From Valencia hispanica (Eukaryota; Chordata; Actinopteri; Cyprinodontiformes; Valenciidae), in assembly GCA_963556495.2 (NCBI GenBank), contig OY747709.1:19719900-19783899 (forward strand): a stretch of DNA of 64,000 nt, in the 5' to 3' direction. The position numbers and the translations under genes are program-made. Numbering within the stretch: position 1 is the first letter of the stretch; each line of letters begins with the position of its first letter. Below are positions 24,801-34,093 of the stretch, piece after piece. The notes beneath the pieces were generated by a model. That model searched no databases. It was not told the origin of the DNA and was given only the letters and a program-made list of their open reading frames with translations.

Positions 24801-27249
24801 AGTTTTTTGTGTTTTTTTGCTCTGCCTCAGTGTTCCAACTGGGATGATGTGGTGAATGGCTTCGGTCCCTTGCAGCATCATTAGAACCCCCAGCATCCCT
24901 TCGGCCTCTATCAGTAGGCACCAGAGATCCTCCTCTTCCTCTCCCAGTTCTTCCACAGGAAACCAGCTGCTCCTCATCACAACAGACTCTAAAAGTAGTG
25001 CAAAAATAAATAAAAATTCAGCTGGTCACAAACCCACACTATATTATACAGAAAAGGAATGGGAAGCTATGCAGACATACATGCAGTGGGGTAAACTGTA
25101 CTAAAAGTGAAATCTGTATAGTGCACAAAAGCTCCCATTTACGCATAAAAAGTACAAATGTACGTACATTGTACAAACTTACAAACTTGGTACACTGTTC
25201 TAAAAGAATAAAATCAACACATGAGTATCAAGGCATCCAATTATGTGTGCAAAGCAAAAAAAAACATTTTCTCCATACTAGCAAGCTTCATTCATCCAGA
25301 AATTCAGATCAAAACACATTATTCAATCGGTCAAACTTTACCTTTTTTTCCACAAGAAGTTGCTGCTTCAGCTTCTCCTTCAAACTCAAAACCGTCCAGG
25401 TACCTCTGTGGTGGTTTTTTTATCCGGAAAAGTCGTTTTTGAGACACAATCTCTTGCGCTCCGATCCATTTATCCTCTCTCTCGCTCATTTTCTTCTCCT
25501 CACTCCGCGTTGTTCGTGTGTGCGAGAGAGGGGGGACAAAGAGGCAGATTCGCTGGCTTCCCGCAACCGTGGGAGGCAAATTACCGTAATAACACTATGC
25601 AGACTTAAAAGCGCAAAGTGTCTTCTTTCTAAATCTGTTTCAGTTTTTCCGATAGCACAAACCGTTGCAGAGTTATGGTAATGCAAAGCTGACAAGGAAA
25701 AATGTGTCGGCAACCACACGTTCGGTGTTAAAGGGTTAACACTGTTGCCTTTACCAAAAGAGACTCATGGAATCGAATTATGGGTGGGCCCGTTCTGTAT
25801 GAAGTTAGCATGTTTTTCCCATCCATCCAGGGGTTCTTACCTGTACTATCAATATTAATCTTAATTGGTCATTCTAAAACGCCCTTAGCTTGCCCTTATT
25901 TCCGCCATGAGTGTAAGTGTATATGGTTAGGGTGTGTCTCTGTGTTGCCCTGTGATGGACTGGAAATCTCACCATGGCCTATGTACCTGCTCATTGTCTG
26001 CTGGTAATAGCCATCTGCTCCTTTGCAACCCTGCAAGGATTAAGCTAGAATAGAAACTGGATGGATATATGTATCGATTATCCTAAAAGGAGACATGTTT
26101 AAATATCCAGCAAAAATTATTTCCGATGCTTGTTTATGGGTTTAAATGTGTGGTCAAGGTGCAGATTGCACTGCTAGCTAAACACAGTGGTTGTAAAATT
26201 ATTCCACCCTAGGAAAAGGAGCTCTTCAAATGCATCCCAAAATGACTATGACAATGTCGTTGACTAGTGTATGCAAACTTCTGACCTGCCCTGTACCTGT
26301 TCAACCTTTTGGTTCACCCTAGGTTGTTTTTATACGTCCTTCAGCAGTGATGCAGGAATTGCTGTGCTTCTTCCACAGGTACAGGCTGCTGTTCAGCGCA
26401 GCCACAGATGGAAAAATTGCAGTGTGGCATTTGACTGAAAGTCTGTTCATATCGGCCGATAATTCAAGTGGTGCTACAACCCCACCAATCCCCTGCCTTG
26501 TCATTTCCGCCCACCAGAGCGGCATCAACTCATTGGCTGTTTGGGCAGAGAAACTGGGACAACAAGAGGACGGTTGCCTGGTAACTGTTGCGAGCGGAGG
26601 AGATGATGGGCAGCTGACAGTGTCCACAATGAGGGTGCAGTACCCAGAAGACAGGAGGGTTGGGGGTAGCAGGGGATTTTCTCACATTAGTTACAATCAC
26701 ACCTCACTGGATTCACAGGATCAGTCTACCAACCAGCTTCAGCTTGATTTTCACTCCCAGTTCAGCATCCCACTGTCTCATGCTGCCTCTCTCACAGCCC
26801 TGAAGCTCCTGAGCCCTGGTCTCCTGGTTTCTGCTTCCTCTGATCAGAGGGTTTGTCTGTGGAGGGTTAGCGGTACCGGCATCAGCCACAGTGGGGCGCT
26901 GTGCTCCCACGTTGCAGATGCTGCAGGGCTCGCAGTGTGGGAGGAGGAAGAAGCAGATGAAAATATGGGGTTTGAAGCGGTGCAGGTAAATACAGCTTTG
27001 GAGGCATCAGTTGACCCAGTTTGTGAGAGCAGTGACATGAAAAAGGAAGAGACAGCTGATGATCCAAGAAATCCAGTGCAGGAAGGAGACACTAGCGCAG
27101 GTTCCTGTGAGGGCAGGAAGGAGATAACGAAGGTAGGATGGGTGCTGGTCTGTGGCCAGGGCTTCCAGCTTTTGCGACTCAGGAATCCTGGGATGGATGC
27201 AGAGACGTGGAAGAAGAGAGAAAAGGAAAAAGTGACTTTTCAGGAGTAG
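15896..27249 (+). CDS. wdr6: wdr6: WD-repeat protein 6, tRNA 2'-O-methylation cofactor
   Basis: Six coding exons: 15896-15965, 16687-16851, 17477-20030, 20846-20923, 21856-21972 and 26379-27249. They total 3855 nt, predicted 1284 residues, longer than the roughly 1120 of human. Exon junction phases are 1, 1, 2, 2, 2 and agree at every join. WDR6 (yeast Trm734) is a cytoplasmic multi-propeller scaffold that works with FTSJ1 to 2'-O-methylate position 34 of certain tRNAs. Matches to the family include LLAGEGP near residue 22, LSGHCGVIFSISYL at about 223, GHQARVFSV, CGDRRGSLLL, GGGHRSWSL at about 729, SHRLDAQWEKKRNRHK at about 906 and SAATDGKIAVW. The start is the first ATG before exon 1. The intron after 20030 has a GC donor. 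AATAAA follows at 27361. Confidence 0.95.
17477..20030 (+). CDS. wdr6: wdr6 exon 3, the large WD-repeat exon
   Basis: This 2554-nt exon encodes about residues 79-930. It opens EKNSTSEHSLYDFAVFGGKA and holds at least three clear WD repeats in a row: LSGHCGVIFSIS to SVRVW, LYGHQARVFSVN to CLVWDL, and LKGHRAGGVRSL to GVRLWKV. Poly-Glu insertions (for example EEEERD near 19020) explain part of the extra length over the human protein. The acceptor AG is at 17475-17476. Open reading on the opposite strand is a by-product of its GC-rich third positions. Confidence 0.95.
20031..20845 (+). other. wdr6 intron 3, GC-AG type
   Basis: The exon ends ATCAAG and the intron starts GCAAGT, the standard form of the rare GC donor; the acceptor is TTTCCAG at 20839-20845. 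The join gives DPESR then YMSIEV, matching human DPETRYMSL. No GT donor nearby keeps this reading. Confidence 0.85.
22221..22864. mobile_element. Harbinger-like MITE in wdr6 intron 5
   Basis: The terminal repeats read AGCCTAGTTTATACTTCTCC at left and the complement of AGCCCACTTTATACTTCTCC at right. The flanks are TTA on both sides (22218-22220 and 22865-22867), the 3-bp target of PIF/Harbinger elements. At 644 bp with no coding frame it is non-autonomous. Confidence 0.78.
23256..23853 (+). mobile_element. hAT-like remnant in wdr6 intron 5
   Basis: The ends read TAGGGATGTA at left and the complement of TAGGGATGTAG at right. Adjacent 8-mers (TAGAACAC and TAGAAAGT) share only five bases, so the duplication is eroded. 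At about 23525-23600 the plus strand reads LTTDDWTSKGKLSYITIAAL, the hAT transposase segment usually seen as TTDGWTS-SYITIT. It is 598 bp and heavily deleted. Confidence 0.72.
24007..25735 (+). mobile_element. piggyBac element, degenerate, in wdr6 intron 5
   Basis: It starts CCCTTTAACACC and ends GGTGTTAAAGGG, perfect 12-bp inverted repeats, each next to TTAA (24003-24006 and 25736-25739), the piggyBac target duplication. Length 1729 bp. The middle contains part of a piggyBac transposase. The right third has no recognised coding sequence. Confidence 0.92.
24332..24847 (+). pseudogene. piggyBac (DDE_Tnp_1_7) transposase fragment
   Basis: The frame is open for 171 codons. Its second half reads MSRNRYMVILSNIWMSD, then HLHRVRPLMEMI and INPUT-like ARLSIKQYMKAKPTKWG, the piggyBac stretch R(F/Y)xxI to L(S/F)xKQYxxxKPxKWG. 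In intact relatives a catalytic Asp occurs before the KQY stretch and more follow; here similarity stops just after KPTKWGLKFFV and runs into unrelated sequence. The C-terminal half of the enzyme is missing. Confidence 0.85.
25850..26080 (+). repeat. Common fish interspersed repeat in wdr6 intron 5
   Basis: Contains CCTGTGATGGACTGG and ends AAACTGGATGGATA, the opposite orientation of the family at 12952-13090. Confidence 0.55.
26379..27249 (+). CDS. wdr6: wdr6 exon 6, last coding exon
   Basis: The acceptor CTTCCACAG precedes 26379, and phase 2 joins to give RYRLLFSAATDGKIAVW. It contains a WD unit ISAHQSGINSLAVW to SGGDDGQLTV and another ending SASSDQRVCLWRV, as in the end of human WDR6. An acidic insertion lies after about 26930. 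The stop TAG is at 27247-27249. Confidence 0.95.
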
Positions 27250-27360
27250 AAGGCATAAATGCAATCAGCGCATCAAAGTGGTACATAACTTTTTAAAAGA
27301 CTTGTTGATTTATAATTAGTAGTATGTTTGACTGCTGCTTCATAAATCAAACCATTTTTA

Positions 27361-27366
27361 AATAAA
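27361..27366 (+). terminator. wdr6 polyadenylation signal
   Basis: AATAAA 112 nt after the wdr6 stop codon, the first on the strand. Confidence 0.7.
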
Positions 27367-27699
27367 AGTAATCAATTTTCCAGAGTTCTTGTGTATGAGG
27401 GTTTCTTTTGTTTGTTTTTAAAAACATGTTGCTTGTGGGCGAGTGAAGATGATAAATGGGAATGAAATCTGTTTTAGAAACTGTTTTAACAGAATTAACA
27501 AATACATGTACAGCTGAACAAACCCTAACTTCAAATTAGATTAACTGGCAAATTAACAGTCTGTTTAAATAGACCAACACAACTACTGTAACAAGTGGTT
27601 TTTATTCAAATAACTCTGTCCATTTTAATGATCACCGGAGTCCTAAAATTATTCCACTCCTTCATGACAAGTATCTTTAGTATTCGTAGAGCACCTCTC

Positions 27700-28010
27700 C
27701 TCATGAATTAATCAATCTTTATTTGTATAGCACATTTCTCACAACCAAAGTTGTGAAAAAGTGCTTCACTGTAGTAAAAATAAACAAACTTCCAGAAACT
27801 TTAAAATTAGCAAACTAGCACACAAATAGTAGGATAAAAGGCATAAAAACCATTTGTATGAAAGAAATATGCAAACAGGTATAATGTCGGTTAGGTCCCA
27901 AAAGCCATCTGGAATAAATGTGTTTAAAGTTTAGGAACAAACAGAGTCCACTCTGTGATGCTACGGAGCTCCAAGGCAAGTGAATTCCACCGATACAAAA
28001 GGTAAATGAG
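27700..28010 (+). repeat. Interspersed fish repeat (TTTATTTGTATAGCACATTT family)
   Basis: Begins AATCAATCTTTATTTGTATA and continues AAGTGCTTCACTGTAGTAAA and GTGAATTCCAC, a familiar teleost dispersed repeat. A related copy is at 40905-41150. Class not assigned. Confidence 0.5.
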
Positions 28011-29973
28011 AAATTTGTAAACAGAGGACTGTGGGATCAAGATACGTTTTCTTAAGCAGAGGTATGACCACGGCATGTTTAAAACCTATGTCCAGATCCA
28101 GAGCTAAGACAATTTTTTATGAATGCGGCTGCTCTGCTACACTGTGGACATGTTCTTTTCAGCATGTGCTTGATTCTACCTCCTCTAGACATACCTCTGA
28201 TCCATAGGCTTGAAAAGTTCTGCCTTATTTCTATAGTTATGAGCAAACTCTGACACAACTAATAAAGCCCGTCACTGGTTACCTGTCACAACACCTGATT
28301 TTTAAATGTTTGCTCTAATCAGGCACTTGAATCAAGTTTGAGACTGCTGTAGTTTTTGAACGTAGGAAATAATCCAAATAATATTAGTTTTATATAACTA
28401 AACTGTTCTTATATAATTTGTTTATTGCACAAACCTGAATGGTTTGGAGTTTTGCCATTAAATCTAATTTGTAAAATGTGGTTTGCTTGTGCTCCAAATG
28501 GTCCTTTTGCTTCCTGTAATAAGCACAAACACATTTGTTTCTCATCAAAAACTGTTTCAAGTTTTTCTGGCTGTTTGGAATTAATATTAAGCTTGGCCCA
28601 TCAGTGATGTGCTCCAGGGAGCGATGCCAAACTGTTCATTTGTGGTTGTGGGATTGTGCTTAGACATAATTCGAACAAATCCTGCTCTGTCTATACTGAG
28701 TATTCAAAGTGTTTAGAAGTGTTGTTTAGAAGTGATTCGATTAAGTCTGACAGATGCCCTCACTCTATATGCTTTATAAATCTGAAATGTTTAACCAACA
28801 ACATGCAGTTTGTATCATCCTTATATGTAATAACACAACCTAGGGATGACAACCAGTGACATGCATTAATGAAGTCCAACTCATGGTCACAACTAATCCG
28901 GCAGTCATTTAGAAGTGGATTGCAGAATCTCTGCAAACACAAAAACGTATTTTTGCTGTTTCTTGGCCTTAAATGAAAACTATGCTCTTTTTGTGTTCAT
29001 CAGATTTTCTGAATTGTAATTTGCATATATTGTGTTTGTGTGTCTCCCTAGAATGCAAATGTAGCTGCGTCACGAGATGTGAGACAGCTTGAACCTTGTT
29101 CATGTGCGTCACACTAAATGTCAAACCCCGTAGATTAGAGGGTGCGCATAAGCATGTGGTGACTTAAAGTCATCTGCTAGGAATTTAAAACCAGCCCCTC
29201 TGTGTGAGTGTGCAGTCAATCAAAACCCTACAACAGTGGACATGTTGTAGGGTGATAACTGGTTTTGGGCGCTCATAGTAGGGACATATTTCCTTTTGAT
29301 GAAACACAGAGGAAGTCCCACTCTGTAAACCTGAGAGTGTAGGTTAAGAGTTTAAGGAAAGGTAATGTAAAATATATAATTAGTTTTCAGTTCAGTCCTT
29401 CTTTAGGTCCTCCCTTTAGTGTTCCTTTTTTGTCCCTTGTGTCATTTTTACTACTTCATTTCTTTTTCCCATGTGCACTTCCTTCTTTTCTTCCTGTCTA
29501 TTATAATTTTTTCCTTCCTTACTTCTTGTCTTCTTTTATTCTTTTGGATTAGCTGGTTCTAACACAGCAAGCAAATCTCTCTGTCATAATAGTAAACTAT
29601 AGTCTAATTAACGCAGATAGTCCTGCTTATCAGAATTTTCTGTCCCACTCAAAATGGATGTCACCAAGTAAAAGTGACCTTTTATGGTTTCTTGAAAATA
29701 GAAAGTATGGCACAACCATAAACCTACCAAGACATGGTCAAAAACAGTAGAAACCAGGAAAGCAACCATGAACATCATAGTAACTCTGAAGGAGCTGCAG
29801 CATAATCTCCAAAAAGTAAATTACGCTCATGAACAAACGTAATTCTCATTTGTTTTGTGCAGCTGTATTTCTAAAATAAAAAAGTGAATATTACTATTGC
29901 AGATAGCCCTAAACAACCCCCACCAAAACGGCAAGTTAAGGTTTACCTCAGCAGGATGACGACCCTAAACATA
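28011..29973. other. Intergenic, no gene seen
   Basis: No exon with splice support. A perfect palindrome at 29225-29253 is listed separately. Confidence 0.5.
29225..29253. repeat. Perfect 11-bp inverted repeat
   Basis: ACCCTACAACA, a 7-nt loop GTGGACA, then TGTTGTAGGGT. No coding context. Confidence 0.85.
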
Positions 29974-31512
29974 CAGGTCCTTCTCAAAAAATTAGCATAT
30001 TGTGATAAAGTTCATTCATTGCACACCAACTGAAATATTTCAGGTCTTTTATTGTTTTAAAACTGATGATTTTGGCATACAGCTCATGAAAACCCAAAAT
30101 TCCTATCTCAAAAAATTAGCATATTTCATCCGACCAATAAAAGAAAAGTGTTTTTAATACAAAAAAAGTCAACCTTCAAATAATTATGTTCAGTTATGCA
30201 CTCACTACTTGGTCGGGAATCCTTTTGCAGAAATGACTGCTTCATTGCGGCGTGGCATGGAGGCAATCAGCCTGTGGCACTGCTGAGGTGTTATGGAGGC
30301 CCAGGATGCTTCGATAGCGGCCTTAAGCTCATCCAGAGTGTTGGGTCTTGCGTCTCTCAACTTCCTCTTCACAATATCCCACAGATTCTCTATGGGGTTC
30401 AGGTCAGGAGAGTTGGCAGGCCAATTGAGCACAGTAATACCATGGTCAGTAAACCATTTACCAGTGGTTTTGGCACTGTGAGCAGGTGCCAGGTCGTGCT
30501 GAAAAATGAAATCTTCATCTCCATAAAGCTTTTCAGCAGATGGAAGCATTAAGTGCTCCAAAATCTCCTGATAGCTAGCTGCATTGACCCTGCCCTTGAT
30601 AAACACAGTGGACCAACACCAGCAGCTGACATGGCACCCCAGACCATCACTGACTGTGGGTACTTGACACTGGACTTCAGGCATTTTGGCATTTCCTTCT
30701 CCCCAGTCTTCCTCCAGACTCTGGCACCTTGATTTCCGAATGACATGCAAGTACTTTGGACCACTAAGCAAAAGTCCAGTGCTGCTTATCTGTAGCCCAG
30801 GTCAGGCGCTTCTGCCGCTGTTTCTGGTTCAAAAGTGGCTTGACCTGGGGAATGCGGCACCTGTAGCCCATTTCCTGCACACGCCTGTGCACGGTGGCTC
30901 TGGATATTTCTACTCCAGACTCAGTCCACGGCTTCCGCAGGTCCCCCAAGGTCTGGAATCGGTCCTTCTCCACAATTTTCCCCAGGGTCCGGTCACCTCT
31001 TCTCGTTGTGCAGCGTTTTCTGCCACACTTTTTCCTTCCCACAGACTTCCCACTGAGGTGCCTTGATACAGCACTCTGGGAACAGCCTATTCGTTCAGAA
31101 ATTTCTTTCTGTGTCTTACCCTCTTGCTTGAGGGTGTCAATGATGGCCTTCTGGGCAGCAGTCAGGTCGGCAGTCTTACCCATGATTGCGGTTTTGAGTA
31201 ATGAACCAGGCTGGGAGTTTTTAAAAGCCTCAGGAATCTTTCGCAGGTGTTTAGAGTTAATTAGTTGATTCAGATGATTAGGTTCATAGCTCGTTTAGAG
31301 AACCTTTTCATGATATGATAATTTTTTGAGATAGGAATTTTGGGTTTTCATGAGCTGTATGCCAAAATCATCAGTTTTAAAACAATAAAAGACCTGAAAT
31401 ATTTCAGTTGGTGTGCAATGAATCTAAAATATATGAAAGTTTAATTTTTATCATTACATTATGGAAAAGAATGAACTTTATCACAGTACGCTAATTTTTT
31501 GAGAAGGACCTG
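29974..31512 (-). mobile_element. Tc1-like element, family X, copy 1
   Basis: 1539 bp, TA at 29972-29973 and 31513-31514. The ends read CAGGTCCTTCTCAAAAAATT. Each terminal block is long, and TCAAAAAATTAGCATAT occurs at the outer and inner edge of the left block, an IR/DR arrangement (two direct repeats per end) as in Sleeping Beauty-like Tc1 elements. Transposase is on the minus strand. A second copy is at 51761-52942. Confidence 0.93.
30205..31183 (-). pseudogene. Tc1-like transposase, family X copy 1, broken
   Basis: The start ATG is at 31183 (MGKTADLTAAQKAIIDTLKQ) and the stop after KGFPTK at 30205. Compared with the copy at 52083, it has a CAG to TAG change near 30766, a 22-bp deletion just after GTACT near 30755 that removes the first catalytic Asp segment (SDESKF), and one T missing near 30600. 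The second and third catalytic regions survive (FQHDLAPAHS, SPDLNPIENLW). Three reading frames are used in turn. Confidence 0.92.
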
Positions 31513-34086
31513 TAAATCCAGGGCTATAAGTAATGGTTAGATTAAAGTCCTCACAACTGTTTGACTGCAAACTGACAGTATATCAATATTTTTTTTCTTG
31601 CATACATCACATTTAAAATGAGCTGTAGGTTACTTTTTTATGGTTTTGCTGAGACAAAACTATTGTTAGAGACAGTTTAATTGGGTTTCATTTCTGTAGG
31701 TGTTGTTAAATCTTTGCAAATAAAACAGACTGATTATGTGGGGAAGAGAAAAAAGTGTACAATCGTTCTATAGTTTGCTAATATCCATTTGACTCAGTTG
31801 TCAGGAGGATTGTGCTGACACATACGTGTATACACCAGAGAAACAATGCTGGTCAGAACCAGAATAGAGACTACATCTATCTGAATGCTATGTTTCAAAT
31901 GATGCATTTTTTTTCTCAATGTGTTGAATTGTTGACAAACTGGCCCTGTGACCGAGTGCTTTTAAATTCTTTTAGTAATTTGCTGGTTTATTAAGTTTCC
32001 TAACTACTGCCTTCAGTCAATATTTCTCCTGACTTCCTCCTCTTCACTTGGTACATTGCCACATAAATCTTCACCCTATGACTTAAAATTGAAACTGAAG
32101 TCCTTGCTTCACTTCTTTTGTCTTGAGTAGACATCGTGGGATGAATTGATAACCGATTGCGGAGTTTACAAACACAACATGATTGACCTCAACTTTTGGT
32201 TATGTTCGTAACTGTCTTCTTTGCTTTTTGCCTCCCAACCTTTTTTTTTTTTTTACCTTTTTCTTGATTTTAGACGCGGAAGTAAAATAACTGTATTTAA
32301 CTATAAACTTGGAAAGTTTAAAAAAGAACACTTGTAAAAGTGATTGTACAGTAGGCTATATGGCTTTTAATTCAACTGGCTGCACTTGATAACAGACGTT
32401 TAACCATGGGTGCCCAGTTACATGCCAATTTGCATGCCATTTTATCTGTATGCATGGGTGGCTTTATTGAGGTTAGAGCAGGCAGGCTGTAGGTAGCCAT
32501 GAATAAATGAATGTTTTATTCTAATCTCAAATTACTTTTTTGTCTCGTGTCTATCTCACTAACCTGCACTCAGAATGAAAGAGGAGAGAGAAAGAGAAGC
32601 AGGGGGTGGGGGAAAGTTTGAGTGATGGAGGACATGGTGCCAAGTGGTTCTAGAAGAGGAGGCACATGAAGAGAAAGTTGATGAAAGATCCTTGGATCCT
32701 GTTTCCTTTAGTCCCCTTGTTCTCTTCTCTACCATATATAAAGTACCGGTAAAGAATGGATCCGATAGGAGTGCTGATAACATAAACGCGATGTTAAGAG
32801 AGAGGAGGATGTAGAGAAAATTCCTGCTGCACTGAAAGCCGCCAGTTGTTTTTTTGGAAAGCGCATCAAAACCAAGAAATGGAGAGCATTAGCAACAAGA
32901 CATTTTGGGACTAGATGCAGAGGAAGATGCCTGCCAGTCCCTGGATTTGTTTGTTTTTCATTTTATGGCTTAGGAGAAGCCTGTGTTGTGTAGTCCTTTT
33001 TCAGTCTTCCAACATGTGTGGAGAGAAGAAATAACTTATGGAATAGAGCCTGAAAAATCATCACCATCTGTAGTGATGAAGTGCCAGTAGGGAAACTGTT
33101 CCCGTGAAGGATGTTTTTGCATCACCCATGAGAGCAAGACATAAGAGCGCAGCTGTCAAAGTGGAGAACGAGAAACATTTTGCATCAGTCAAAGAGGTAC
33201 CCACACACACAACACTCACTCTCACAGCCTCCTATCACTGTCTCCGGCTGTGTCCTCTATTTAACCTTAGTCCCAATCTCCATCTCGGAAATGTCAGCTT
33301 TCTATAAAATTAGATTTTTCCTGGGGTTTTTTTTGCTGTCCGGATAATTTTAGACACAGTATTACCCGTTCCTCATCTCACATTTCAGCTTTCAGATTCC
33401 AAAAAATAAACTAGCATTGGAAGCCCAGCTTTTGAGCAAGACTGCAAAGACTTTAAAGTGCATCATGTGCAATTAAACCACATGCTTAAATGTCATGAGT
33501 ATAGACTATGTTTTAAATAGCATACAGACCAGTAGTCTACAGACAGACTTAACGGTTTTATGAAAAAATATTTGTGAGGTAACTTTATGGTGCATAATCC
33601 ATCAGGTCATTAACAACAGTGCTGAGGGTAAAAACCTTGACCCCTTATTTTTTTCTATCTTTGCTTTTTTTTTTTTACTTCAATTTATCAGATTATTAAA
33701 CATTTGTCGAATCGGATTGAGATTATCTGATTTAAAAAAAATTAACATTTAAGTGATAACTTAAGTAGAACCATCAGACAATATGAAATAGGCTAAGAGA
33801 TTAGGTAATTTAAGTAAGAGCCATTATCCTCGAATGAAGAGAACATAGAACAGTGGTGAATCTTCTCAAGAGTCTAACAACATATTTGTATGTCTATTTG
33901 AATTTAGAACAAGGGGTGACAAATTATTAAATTCATAATTTAAAACATTGATATTTGTGTTTTAGTGCCTGTAAACTATTTCTGCCCGTTGATGGGGTGT
34001 AAATTGCAAGCATGTTTTCAGGAAACCTATGGCTTTGGAAAGTGACAGGGATTTTTTTTTTTTTTTTTGTGCTTTCTGGCTCCCAG
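31513..34086. other. Intergenic upstream of the small proline-rich gene
   Basis: No supported coding exon. A short open stretch ending at a weak donor (GAG/GTACCC, about 33197) might be a 5' untranslated exon of the gene at 34094, because its codon phase does not fit coding use. Confidence 0.35.
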
Positions 34087-34093
34087 ATTTGTG

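Noticed and set aside
33104..33197. Coding exon for the small proline-rich gene
   Set aside because: Its phase at the donor does not match the exon at 34087 in the open frame; kept only as a possible 5' untranslated exon.
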